From Dictyophora rubrovolvata (lineage: Eukaryota > Basidiomycota > Agaricomycetes > Phallales > Phallaceae): a DNA stretch of 64,000 nucleotides. Shown here piece by piece: positions 34,067 through 45,690 of the stretch. The notes below the pieces were generated by a model. That model searched no databases, was not told the origin of the DNA, and saw only the letters and a program-made list of their open reading frames with translations. Where the stretch lies: assembly GCA_029959195.1 (NCBI GenBank), contig CP114124.1:558001-622000 (forward strand), in the 5' to 3' direction. The position numbers and the translations under genes were made by a program. Every line of letters starts with the position of its first letter. Positions within the stretch are counted from its first letter, which is position 1.

Positions 34067-35849
34067 CAGACGCTTGGCCCAAGTGCATGTACGCACATTC
34101 CGAACATAATGTTGTTTTATCTTTCTAGTTTCCTCACCAACAAATGACGGCGTCATCAGCACTATTAGCCATTCGACTATGCTTAAAATGTTCATGGTTC
34201 ATCCCCACCTTTTTTTTTTTCCGTTTTCGCCCTTGATCAACATGCTTGTTTGGACATAGACCAAAGGACGTTGTTTGTGTAAATTGTATTATTTCCTCTA
34301 TGTAAACTCCTGCGTAAACGTCAAATCTACAGCTTCAATTCATACTAAATTGGACCCTCATAATCCATAGCCACGACTGCAATATCAGCATCTTCAACTA
34401 AATAATATCGACATCCACTCCTATAATTTGAAGATAACTACTATGGCTCCATATGGTTAGGATATAATTCATATGGCTTGACTTCAAAAGAAACTACTAA
34501 TAGTACATCACTGGCGGAGTTAAACATCTCAACATGTGTATATTGTATATTTTAGGACTTAGTATGTTTCTAATATATATAACTCAAAAAACTCTAATCA
34601 TCTTTGGAGATATGAGAAATGGAGGCTTTGTGAGCGGATCTTCTCGCATTTAGTGAAGCGCCAAGTGGCAACTTGAAGCACATAGCATGAGATGATGTAT
34701 GAATCTTGTTTGAGATTGGACCGGTACTGCCGGTGATATCAGTTTGATCAGACTCGGACTTAACGGAATCCGAAGATAAAATACTACTACATAACTACTG
34801 CGGATTACTAGAGCGTTTCAGCTCACATGCTCGCCAGTGGGGGATTGGAAAACTGATCCTGTTTGTATCAAGCTTTATTCTCACAGGTATAATTCGGGAC
34901 ACTGAAGAAATCAATCATTTTGGTAGTCGTGATTAAGTTCGGTTTAAACAAGTGCTATGTTGCATGCAATTTAAGTTGCGCGTAGGAGGTTCCTTGAGAC
35001 TATGTAGTATTAGTAGCAGACTTTTTTTGCTATGAAGCTCTTCGAAAGTTGAACGTTGAACGTTGAAGCCCGAGGACAGCCGGAGGCAAAACTCCTTCAT
35101 GAATCCATCTGATCCAAACAGTTTATCTCTGCATCAACATGATGAGACGTCATTTAAGCTTCGAAGAGGCACCAGCTGACAGCAGCCACGGCTCACTGGA
35201 AAGGGCGTCGCTGATTTCAGGACCCACTGGCATTCTGGTTTTTGTAACATTGATGAGCCAACCAAAGCGCATCAGTTATTCAAGGTAGCGTTTTTTTTAG
35301 AAATTTTTTTCAATTTACCGCCGCAGTACTTATCCAGTGAAACTGGAGAAGTTGTTCGCCGCCATTGATGGCACCGGTGCAATTCTTGATTCTCAGCCCA
35401 GCCACACCATCTAATCTTGAACAGCTTGGTCGAAAGAGGTAATGGCAATATTATTTCGACTTCCCAGGATGGTGCCGGTTAGGAGTAAACTTTACAGCAA
35501 TACCAAATAATGGGCTGGTACTTACTATTCACCGGGACCCATTGACATTTCCTCAAAGCGAACAAGGTCCATGACACACTTGTTATGTAGCTGTGGTATT
35601 TTGAGTGATCAGTCCGACTCCATCTATCGTGTATAGCCCACCCCCGGATGTACGACCGTAGATTGATGAAGTGATTCTGAAAATGAATGGATCTCCATGC
35701 TTTCAATTATCCCTCTTGTTACTTGTAACATCCTGAGACGATGTTAATCGGACGTCGTTCTAGAATCTCGAAAAAAGACAACAAAAGATACGGACAACAA
35801 TTTTGCGAACAATCATTCAACTTAATTATTACCCTGAAAATTCGTGATA

Positions 35850-36641
35850 CAGTCGAACCTCCTATAATCCATGCCACCAATAACCCGTAGTCACCAATAA
35901 CCCATAGGTCATCCCGGATCCCGAGTTGGTAGGCGGGAAAACTAGACCCATAACCCATACGCCTCCAATACCCCATAATCCATACCCCCCCTATAAAAAA
36001 AACCCATAGTTAGTAATACAGTTTGTACATGTAGTCATCACTGCAGGGTCATAGATTTGGCGAAAATCAACGTTCTGAGCTAAAATAAAATCACACCACA
36101 CAAAACATAAACATCACCATGACTTCAGTTCCTTTAGAAGTTCTCAAGAAAGGTCTGGAGAGGTTAAAGAATAGTGTCCAAGATAGAAAAGAGAAACTTG
36201 AGGCACAACTGGCGAAGCAAAAGTCTATCTCATCTGAGGATGAAGAGTGGTTGGATAATGATGCGAATCTTATTGTTGAATAACGGATAATCCTACAGCT
36301 AGAAGAAGTTACAAACTATGAAGAGGAATTTGAAGGGCTGGATGGTGAGGAGAGGGAGGTTGTGGAAAAATTGAAAGGGTGGGATGGAAACATATCTAAA
36401 AGGTAAGCAAGAAAAAACGCCGTCAGTCTCATCATTTTTCTTTTTCTAGAGCATTTTGACCTGCAAATTCGATCTTAAATGTGTCAGAAAATCGTAACAC
36501 CTATTACATAACTCGGCGTCTAAATTTCGGGCGGTCTAATTTTTTTTTCGGAAATTGCCGGGTTTCTGCTAATCCATAGTCTCTAATAACCCAAAGGCTG
36601 GGGTGTCCACCGAGGGGTATGGGTTATAGGAGGTTCGACTG
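35850..36641 (+). mobile_element. Pogo/Fot-like Tc1-mariner DNA transposon remnant, 792 bases
   Basis: The ends are inverted repeats starting CAGTCGAACCTCCTATAATC on the left and the complementary ...TATAGGAGGTTCGACTG on the right. TA dinucleotides flank both sides (35,848-35,849 and 36,642-36,643), the usual target duplication of the Tc1-mariner superfamily. Sub-terminal copies of the motif ATAACCCAT/ATGGGTTAT repeat several times inside. No transposase remains. Only a small reading frame from 36,119 is kept, so it is a non-autonomous deletion derivative. Confidence 0.85.
36119..36405 (+). pseudogene. Remnant of the small coiled-coil ORF carried by pogo-like elements
   Basis: The frame begins MTSVPLEVLKKGLERLKNSV, continues with RKEKLEAQLAKQKSISSEDE and EWLDNDANLIVE, and then meets a TAA stop. 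The same frame goes on after the stop with RIILQLEEVTNYEEEFEGLD and EEREVVEKLKGW. From memory, proteins of this layout are common next to DDE transposases in Agaricomycetes, with a Gln codon (CAA) at the position of this stop. It would form a charged coiled coil; its role in transposition is not known to me. Confidence 0.6.
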
Positions 36642-38292
36642 TATACGGACTGAGATGTTTTTAGATGTCAATACGAAAAGAGCTATTTTCAGTGGTGTCA
36701 TCGCGAGTAATGATCGACGGTCCGAGAACCCGGCGAGAGGGCTGCCGATACCATCGGCTAGCATAGAAAGCTACTGGTAACTTAAGCTTACGTTAAGGTG
36801 CGAGTCCCTTCCCTGCCCTGCGGAGCCTTAAGTCGGAGTGTGAAAGGGGTCGGCCGAACAGCCTGAGTGCCAGATTCGGGCTTGGCTCTTGTTCCCGACT
36901 TGAACTATAGCAGACTGTAACTCCCGTCTCTTAGCGAGTGCCGTACTCTGACTTGAGTATCCAACTTTGACTTGAGTATCCAAATTCAGGTATACATGTT
37001 TCTTTATACTCTGCTAAAAATCGGCTATCCGCAAACACATCTCGACTTTTTTGTTAATCAGTGTCAAATACCCCGATCTGTTTTTCAAGCCTACTTCTAC
37101 GATTACAAAGAGTTAAAGGTTATGAAGCTCATCATTCCCGAGGCATCCCTACTCTTCACTGGGTCTAACTCCTGGCTCAGCTTGATCATTGCCAACTAGA
37201 ACGTTCCGCCAATGACTCTTTGCCAATTCCTTGAAAGCCAAAAGACATTACAAAGCCAGCTTTCTGTACCTCAGGGATTCCATACCTTCTTCACTATGAC
37301 GACGTGGGTGTTTTGAGGCTGTGACACATTTTAAAACCGTAGTCTCGGCAGCAGGGTATTGTGCTGTAATGACGGCGGCATTCAAACCCTTCGTAATAGG
37401 TACAAGATAAATAGTCAAAGGGATGTCGTATCATGTGGAAAGAATGAGATCGTGCTCAGCAAATCCAAGGAGAGAAAGAGTGTCTAGCAAAATCGTTAAC
37501 AAAGTTTTCCTTGGTGGCTTGAGTGGCGAGATCTAGGTAGGCGAGGTAGCGAAAAGTCGTATCAGGTAGATTGGGTTCATCGGAGACGGATGTCGTTCAA
37601 GATCCTTGGATCCAAATGATCCAGGGATGGCTCTGCATCAGAGCCAAAGAACTCTGCTGGTAAGGTGGTCGTCCAATTGCTGCCCGATTTGGCAGATCGT
37701 GTGAGATGCGACTGTTGGAATCCCAGGCTCGACGACGTAGCAGACACAGAAAAGGTGAGTAGTATTAAGCGGTGGCTTAGGTAAGATACTAACTCATATT
37801 CTAACAGCGACATATCATGCGAGGCTGGAGTTACAGTCTGTTATAGTTCAAGTCGGGGCTGGCAAGTTCGTTGACTCATGTGGTTGTTCGGACATTGACA
37901 GGAATTAGAAAGGGGTGATGCTTCCGGGTTGTGGTTTTCGTGCTCGGAGGACTGCCGCTCACGGGCACAGCGGCTAACGGTACGCCAAGTTTCAAAATAC
38001 AGTACACTCATTAATACCAGCATGTTTAAATCTATTGACGACGGTGGATGTACTTCCAAGGACCTTATGGAAAATATTAACCTTGCTTCCAACACCTAAT
38101 GAGACAGATCCGAGTCGAGTCCGGGGGTCGACGGATTGTATACGCGCATACAAACGACTCCGCCACCTTGAAGACGAACGGTGAATTCCTCGCCGTGCGC
38201 AGGGCTGATGAAACTTACATAAAGGCGGTCCCAACACATAAAAACTAGCGATGCGTCCATTATTCCCCCTTTGTTCCCTTTCTTCGCCCCCC

Positions 38293-39931
38293 ATGAAAGG
38301 ATATTCTTTGCTTTTTACCCTATGCATAAGCAGTCTTGTAGTCTGCAATGACCAACTACTCGTTCAGGCTCCCGACAAGCTAGCATCAGCCTCGTACTCT
38401 GTAGAATTGACGCTAAATTCCTTTTTTCATGGCCGCCAGAGATTGAGTGGTCATGACATTGTTAGAAATGATCGTGCACGCGCTGAATTTCTATTGCGCA
38501 ACGCACCCCAGGAAGTTCCATTCACAAACATCGTAAATACAGTTTTCATCTAACGTCTAGAATAATGTTTTCGCTAACCAACGGCCGTTGCTTTAGCTGG
38601 GGGGTGCTACCATGGATGTTCAAGTGGGAGATGGGTTCTACACACTCTTTATCGACACTGGGAGTTCGAATACGTGGGTTGGAGCCAATACATCGAATCC
38701 CTATCGTCCCTCAAAGTTGTCCCGTGATACCGGACAGGATGTTAATGTCACGTATGGCTCTGGTAACTTTACCGGCCATCAATGTAAGAAGAACTCTCAC
38801 GCGAAAAAAGATAAACCATCATGTTTCTTGTTTTGAATGTGGTATTTAGTTATCGACATTGTGGAGCTTCCGGGTATTCCACACAAATTCATGCAATCCT
38901 TTGGGTCAGCGAATTCATCATCTGGGTTTGACGGTATATATCGGCACTCTATCCACTTTTACATATCCTGAAATTCTGTTTTCTAGGTGTTGACGGTATC
39001 CTGGGTATCGGCCCGGACGCACTTACCAATGGTACTTTAACCCCCAATCAAAACCAGATCGTTCCTACCATAACAGACAACTTATTCAAAAATCATATAA
39101 TAAAACGTAATATGACGTCTTTATTCGTACCACCTCTAGCTACGAACAAGTCGGGGCGCGCAGATTTCGGCGGGATAAATACCAAGGGGTTAACTTCAGA
39201 TATCACCTTTGTCCCGAATACGCAGCTTCCTCTCCTTAATCAATTCTGGACTGTTAACGAATCAATCTCGTAAGGATGTATCTACACTGAAATTCAAGTC
39301 AACTCAATATGTGCTGTTCTAGGTTTGGTGAAGGAAGACACGAAGTGAAATTAGTTGAAGGAGGACATGGTGTTATTGATATTGGCGAGCTCTTCAAAAC
39401 AACACCCCGCTTTTCATTCTATTTACTGATCACACCTTAGGGACGACACTGGTATTGTTACCCACGGACGCATTCAAGATGTACACCAAACTAGTTGATG
39501 CTGTAATGGATAACAGTACAGGCCTCCTGAGGGTCGATGATCCCAGTAAATTGCAAAGCATGTTCTTTCATATTGGAGATGTAAGGGGCCCTAACGTGAT
39601 CTTTCACGACAATTCTAAGTTTCTGAACCACCATCTGTAGAAAAGTTACGAATTCACGCCTGATGCGCAAAAATGGCCTAGAAAGTTCAATGTCGATGCT
39701 GGTGGAGTAGCCAATGCGACATATCTTATCATCGGCGATACTGGTATGGTAAATGCACCCAACACATGTATAAATGGGTGGTCTTGGTTGTATGTATCTC
39801 CTTTTTCTCTTTCACTGAGCTGTGTTTTCTCATGAACACGCAGGCAACGTAAGTATTCCGTATTTGACGGTGAAAAATTCGCGATAGGATTTGCGAATAC
39901 GGAGTTTACTTCTGCGGTCGTTAATCACTAG
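38293..39931 (+). CDS. Pepsin-family (A1) aspartic protease, copy C (near intact, altered active site)
   Basis: The frame can be followed through all exons from the signal peptide MKGYSLLFTLCISSLVVCND to the stop at 39,929-39,931. Exon 1 ends at the family donor GTAAAT after FTNI (about 38,532). Exon 2 starts LGGATMDVQVGDGFYTLFID with an intact first motif (DTGSSNTWVG) and YGSG flap. Then come FIDIVELPGIP, VDGILGIGPDALT and FGEGRHEVKLVEGGHGVID. At the second active site the triad reads Asp-Ile-Gly instead of Asp-Thr/Ser-Gly. The donor immediately after it is GC (G|GCGAGC) where copies B, A and D have GT. Both changes argue for loss of activity, yet no stop or frameshift interrupts the rest. 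The C-terminal block YSVFDGEKFAIGFANTEF is normal. An upstream ATG at 38,251 is in frame but gives no better signal peptide. Confidence 0.7.
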
Positions 39932-42527
39932 GACAATTGTTTGCTCTGCTGAGAAAGTTGCGACCTTTATGTTGTTTACCTACGATACAATTATTTAACT
40001 ATTTTTAACTGAACATCACTTAAAGTAATGTCCTGTTCCATAATTTTGAGAAACTATACCTGAGTTGTTCTCGAGTTTTGGGGTTTATTTGGAACAAACG
40101 CGCAATCAGGAAAAACCACCATAAAAAGCAGTGAATTCTCCGGGGGTCTCTAGGTAGATTGGCTGCTACTAATAGCGTTGAAGTTCACCGGCCGGGCACC
40201 CATGGCATCTGCCATAAACTTATTCTAAGCCGATCCAACCTTTGCATTCCACGAATTTACTTGACTTTATTGGAAATATCAACTAATGCCTTATAAATAC
40301 CGCTTTTAAAGCCGTTGTACGTTGGTGTTGCACTCTGTTAATTGGCAATCGCAATTTTCTTGTGGTTCGCTACAAATATCGTTGAAAGCATTTCCTGTTC
40401 CAATTTTTTCGTAAGGCTATTTGTCTTTAAATTCTCTAGACCTAGTCCAGCATTTGTATTAAGCTGTTATATCATTTTATGAGTGAATAAAATGTGCATA
40501 ATAAACCGTAAATGAATTGGTTTCAATTAAACTTCGACGTTCGAAGCGCCCTCAATTGAAAAAAACCTATAACTATTATTTTTTTAGATAACGAACCGCT
40601 TCTTAACGGTCTAGGCGAGAAAAGGACATACAGAACGAGCTCTCCAACGCGCAAACGGCGAAAGTAAAAGTCTCGTCATATAGGGCCTAGCCCCCGGGCC
40701 CCAGAGACTATCTTGGAATCACACACCGGTCTAGGGTAGTCAACACCGGGTCGATAACTGGCACCGCTAATCTCGCAACAGACGAGCTTCACAAGGCTTC
40801 AGGAGTGTCAGTCGAAGTGGTAACCCGCTAGTCTGATTGCGAATCATTGAAAAAGCATAGTATCGAGTTTGGTCAGTATAGCAACAGATCATCTTGCAAG
40901 TGGCCACAAAAATGTAACATAGTAACAAAATTCGGCCTTGTTAGATTTGACGTTGGTGTGCAGGAAGTTGGATCAGAAACGTGTTCAACATTTCAGTGTT
41001 TTGGAAACAAAGCTGCGCTTATAAACAGAGTCGCAACTGAAAAATTCGATGGGGAGTGTTTTGGAGCTGAATATAGTACTAGTAGTGGCAGTTCGACATT
41101 AAGCCTTTTTCGATGGAAAGGATCTCTGAGTAAAGAACGCGGGTAACTAGATGACCCGGTCTTATGCTGCGCATGTGGTACGATCTTGAAAATTAAACAG
41201 CGATTACCTATCGATATATCAAATACATATATCAAATATAGTAGGCATATATACTCTTAGATAGGCAGTTGACCCCTGTTTTTTTTTTGAATTGAAAGAA
41301 GTCGATGATAAACGTCGAACAGCCACGAACGAATATTGTCAGTTCCAGTAAATTATTAATTATCATGATGTGCCTTTTTGAAAAGATGTCCGACCCGGGT
41401 TGATACGTTCGGTAAATTTGGAATATGAATGGATTGGTTGGGATAACTGAGTTTGATGGGACATGACTATAATAATACGAAAACCATATTTCTCTAGCAG
41501 CAGACAGAGCTCGATTTGTTAATGCGCAATAGCAAAAAGCACTATGGTGTCAATGTTTCTATGGATCGACGAACCTTGTAATTAAAAAAAGAATGGGGGT
41601 AATGAAACGTCTGGTTCTAGATAGTAACTCATGATGAGCTGGCAACGTCACTAGGTAGGCAAGATAAAAAAATGACCTTTGTGTTCATATGGATACAACT
41701 GGTTTCGAATTTCATAATGACGTATGTCGCGGGTGGGGTCATTCATTAGTTTGCACAATTTATCGATGGAGCGAAAGAATTGTCGAATCTTTTTGCATAC
41801 CACCCGGAAGAAGTTTAATTCATATAGAAAACCAAGGTGATAACTCAGCGTGAATGAAACAGCCAATGAAATGTAGTCACAAGCACGAGGCACGGTGACA
41901 AGACAGGGTCCTTTCGACGGTTTCGCCGGCCACTTTTTGAATCGACTGTCAAAACACTTCTTCTGTATTTGAATTGAGTATATCTATAGATAGACATATG
42001 ATATGTGATCGTTGGGTCCAATCGAAAGAAAGAGCGTAATTGCCGTCGCAGTGCGCTAGGCAGAGTGACATGACAATTCTTTGCAGATGGCGGCGCGGTG
42101 TCCTCCTCGTCGACGAAAACATCGAGAAAAAAGCAACAAAAAAAGCCAGATAGTATTATAAAAGCTGCGAAACAATCTGCCATGTGCTTCGGAAAAGATG
42201 CTTTGTAATTAGAGGGTGCAGACGGAGTGCCGTGGATTTGGAATGCGAAACCAGTACTTGGTACTTAAGCCACCCGCTCCACTGGCTCTCGCTGCTTTTC
42301 TCTTCCCACTGCACGACCGAACAATGCGATGTCCTCAATCCTGACAACGAGATTCAACGGTAATTTGATGGGCTATGGCTCGCGGAATACTGTGTCAGCT
42401 GCTTCAAACTCCGCTTGGAGTCAGCCGACGTCTGTTTGTTGTTTGGCCATTGTCATCACTGCCAAACTGACATATAAAAATGAATGGGTTTTTCTCGTTT
42501 ATTCCCAGTCTTTGACTTCAGCCCACC
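39932..42527. other. Gene-poor intergenic region
   Basis: The first 350 bases include DNA homologous to the flank of protease copy A (about 40,231-40,250). I see no supportable gene further on. A 112-residue frame on the minus strand (42,183-41,845) has no recognisable domain. The right end is the promoter of the F-box-like gene. Confidence 0.5.
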
Positions 42528-44246
42528 ATGGCAATGACATCTGTACTTTCTCCAACACGCTATTTTCCGTCGATTACACCTCGCAATGTGTACACATTGT
42601 CATGCTCTTCCGCTGCAATGCAAGTCGATGGTCGAGACAATGGCCATTACGACGACGACGACACCGACGACCTCATCGCACTCAACGCTAAAATTGCCGC
42701 GCTCCAAACTGAACTAGCAATCTTACAGACAAAACGCCATTCTCTTATCCAAAGGCACATCCTTCGTGCTTTGACTCCACCGTCAGACGACAAACCGAGT
42801 TTACCGCCCGTAACACGTCTCGCGCCGGAACTGTGGGGTTTCATCTTCGAACTAGCCCTTGATGCGAGTCAAAATTCTCCATTGTCTGTACCTTCAAATG
42901 CCACTTTACTTTCAATTGCGAGCGTATGCAGACGATGGCGCTCAATCGCACACTCGACGCCCCAACTGTGGACAAACGTTGTTCTTACTATGCAACAGAC
43001 GAAACTCTTTCCGTCCTCGAATTCCGTCAGAAACTTTGTATCTCTCTTGACGAATTGGATACCTCGGTCTGGAGCTCTGCCTTTCCATTTATACATCCTC
43101 GACTCTCCCCCAAGCATTTACGCCAATAAACCAGAAGATCTTGTAATTGATCTGACCACATATAGACAGAACGCCTTGTTTCAGCAAGCTATCGAGACTC
43201 TTTATAACCATTTGGGAAGATGTAGATCTATCCGAGTGGACGAAGGCATGACCGACATCTGGAATATTCTTTTCTCGGCTCTACGGTCGTTATCTGCTCC
43301 CCTCATCGCACCTAATCTACACACTATTCTCCTCAGCTACGCTATTCCCGCCCCTCGCACGACGCCTAGGACTATTCTCCACTCGCTTGACCTGACGTCC
43401 AGAAAACTCCAACTCCCATCTCTCCATACGCTCTCCATTACTTCGCCAATGGCTATCCCGACACTAACCGGGCTCTCCATCGATTATTCCCAACTTCGAG
43501 TTCTCAAATGGCGCAGCCGAGGATCCTTCTACGGTCCCCCAGGACTCACCGCCCTAACCGCTCTCCTCGCCGAATGCATCAACCTCGAGGAATGCGAGAT
43601 AGATCAATTACCAACATCCCACCGCTCACCTTCAAATGCAATAACACTGCCTTACCTAAAGAAACTCGACATCAAATTCGCTCTATCCGATGATCCGAAC
43701 GTTTTGCTTTCGATTATTCATGCCCCGGAGCTTGAGCATTTGCTGTTGGAACAGACTTTACCCATAAGTCACGTTCTTGGATTATCCGGCGCGGTTTCCG
43801 AGTTCTTGCGTGCAAATGCCAGTGCCAGTGCCAATGCCGGTACCTCGACTTCTTCACATGGTCTGCGTAGCCTTACCTTAACTGGCTTGATTTTGAAAGA
43901 ATCAGACGTGACTTTATTCCAGGCTCTCGACAATCCCCAATCTTCACATACCGATCTCGAACTTACATTCAGAAGATGCTTTTTGAATGACGCTTTTGTC
44001 TTGCACTTACGAGAAATTCTGGGTTATGCTGAGTCCACGCCAACGCAACCGACCCCGCTATCAAGATTAACGAACTTGACATTACATTCGACCGCGTGTA
44101 ATTACCAGTTATTAAACAGTGTCAGTCACAGGTTTCATATAGAAACTGTAAGCGATTCTTCTTCGTTTTATTCCTTTCTCTCAAATGGGATCTCAATGAT
44201 TCCATATATGCATTCTTCTCCATATCTCGGCATTTTCCTGAGATAA
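42528..44246 (+). CDS. F-box-like protein with N-terminal coiled coil and leucine-rich repeats
   Basis: This is a long uninterrupted frame of 572 residues. After an acidic segment comes a coiled coil (ALNAKIAALQTELAILQTKR). A classic Agaricomycete F-box-like domain follows: VTRLAPELWGFIFELAL, LLSIASVCRRWRSIAHSTPQ and LWTNVVL. The rest is a series of degenerate leucine-rich repeats (LHTILLSYAIP, LHTLSITSPMAI, LRVLKWRSRG). Such proteins are expanded in mushroom-forming fungi and are thought to act as SCF adaptors for unknown substrates. The final 30 residues may be intron: a GTAAGC donor at about 44,149 and a ...ATATAG acceptor at about 44,394 would give a shorter tail. ATG 42,528 (CACCATGG context) is the first in frame, but 42,618 is also possible. 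Confidence 0.8.
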   Translation: MAMTSVLSPTRYFPSITPRNVYTLSCSSAAMQVDGRDNGHYDDDDTDDLIALNAKIAALQTELAILQTKRHSLIQRHILRALTPPSDDKPSLPPVTRLAPELWGFIFELALDASQNSPLSVPSNATLLSIASVCRRWRSIAHSTPQLWTNVVLTMQQTKLFPSSNSVRNFVSLLTNWIPRSGALPFHLYILDSPPSIYANKPEDLVIDLTTYRQNALFQQAIETLYNHLGRCRSIRVDEGMTDIWNILFSALRSLSAPLIAPNLHTILLSYAIPAPRTTPRTILHSLDLTSRKLQLPSLHTLSITSPMAIPTLTGLSIDYSQLRVLKWRSRGSFYGPPGLTALTALLAECINLEECEIDQLPTSHRSPSNAITLPYLKKLDIKFALSDDPNVLLSIIHAPELEHLLLEQTLPISHVLGLSGAVSEFLRANASASANAGTSTSSHGLRSLTLTGLILKESDVTLFQALDNPQSSHTDLELTFRRCFLNDAFVLHLREILGYAESTPTQPTPLSRLTNLTLHSTACNYQLLNSVSHRFHIETVSDSSSFYSFLSNGISMIPYMHSSPYLGIFLR

Positions 44247-45690
44247 CCTTTTCTGTTTTTGGCGTTCAATTGAATTATCTCCACATTTCGAATATCCAAA
44301 CGCCTTTTACTTTCATTTGTCATTCGAAACTTCTCGTGTATCGCTTTTTTCTCTTTTCTCTTTTCTAATTCTTCTTTTTTCCCATAAATATAGACAAACC
44401 CGCGACGGTGAATTTCCAATTGAAAAGGACCGAGAACGAGGATGCGAAGATAGAAAAGGGTTGTTTGATTCTTTCTCCCAGGCCTCCGCTCTGATAGGCT
44501 CCGATACGGGGAACATCCAGTTTTTGATTCGCGGAGTAAAAAAGGTTATTGATTCCTCTTCACGTAGAAGACCCTATCAAGCCTCGTGATTCGGTGAAAT
44601 TCAATAACGCAGTTGTCGCTCATATCATGAGCCGTGAAAATTTAATTTATTGATTGACACGCTGGTTTTCCTTTTCTTTCATAGCCGAATTGGCTTCTTT
44701 TTTCTTTTATTTTTCCATACCATACGCTTTTGCCACCTCTCCGCTGGTACTTTTTCTAATCTCCTTCATCTTTGAAATGATACCCCGGATCTGGATGTTT
44801 ATTCACAAACGTGGTGTCAGACCCATACTCGTGGTTTTCGACACAAATCCACGGGCACGTTTTTTTCTCCTCGCGTGCCTCTCACTTGACCAGAAGAAAT
44901 CCGAATTTGCGGATCTTATTCTCGATTATCCTATCGACGCCACTTGAGTTCCAACACGAGACTTCTAACAGTGTATATTCTGTCCTTCCGATTATTTATT
45001 TAGTTCTTTTCTGGAGCCTTGGCGATTTTGATTGGTAGGATGTAAACGCCACGACTCCCTGCGTTCTTGTTCTCAGACCCTCGACGCTGGATCTTCCACC
45101 TTTTACCTCACTCTACTGTACTTGTAAATATCTACATTCTTCTACTTATTTTGATTTATTTCTCCATGTACATTTTGTTGTATGTATGCGCAATTTCAGC
45201 GCCAATGGCTTTGGTGACTATTTTATCAACATTCCGTATATTCTGGTTCAGTTGTTTTCTGCCTTGCACATTATATAATTTTTTTCATATAACTCCTGAC
45301 TCTGAGCATACGTGTACAATGAAGTTTAAGCAATTTCGCGGTATCTGTTTTTTCACTGGTGTTCACAAAAGCGCTTGTCTGTATTTAGGGGTCGGCACCG
45401 TACCGTATCTGTACCGTACTATGTTCAGCAGGAGCTCTTTACGATACTGCACGGTCCGTATTACGGCCGTATAAAGAGAATTACGTGCACGGGCTATTTA
45501 TTTGACGAAATGGGAGTATTAACGATGATTTTGGGGATATTTAGTGTGTAATAATATATGTCACAACTAGCAGTTATGATTTAAATAGAACTTATTATTT
45601 AGTGCTCGAAATATAGAGCTTTATATACAAAATTATAAATATAAAAAGGTGAAAACTAACTACCGGGATTTATAATATTTTTACTAAGAC
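44247..45690. other. Gene-poor, T-rich intergenic region
   Basis: The left half is pyrimidine-rich 3' flank of the F-box-like gene. Near 45,388-45,475 the motifs ACCGTACCGTA and GTACCGTACTA repeat, and the flank TAGGGGTCGGCACCGT resembles a hAT-type terminus, but no partner end was found. No gene is seen. Confidence 0.5.

Larger units (their letters stand above)
35649..36805 (+). repeat. Dispersed repeat, copy 2, interrupted by a DNA transposon
   Basis: The two halves (35,649-35,849 and 36,642-36,805) together match the inverted copy at 27,013-27,384. The break falls exactly at the TA target site of the transposon. This shows that the repeat was there first. Confidence 0.75.
34067..38250. 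other. Long gene-poor region with nested repeats
   Basis: This is 4.2 kb with no supportable host gene. It contains the dispersed repeat copy 2 (35,649-36,805) and the DNA transposon remnant inserted in it. The parts at 34,100-35,640 and 36,810-38,250 show only short frames without domains; the right end is the promoter of protease copy C. Confidence 0.6.

Noticed and set aside
41845-42183. Frame of 112 residues on the minus strand with a hydrophobic N-terminus
   Set aside because: No family motif and no support from splicing or neighbours; compositional bias alone explains it.
44654-45474. Frames rich in Phe and Leu that look like membrane proteins
   Set aside because: They come from pyrimidine-rich 3' flanking DNA and have no charged loops or conserved motifs.
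45385-45480. A hAT-like transposon end with TAGGGGTCGGCACCGT and repeated GTACCGTA motifs
   Set aside because: I could not find a matching inverted end or an 8-base target duplication nearby, so one end alone is not enough to call an element.
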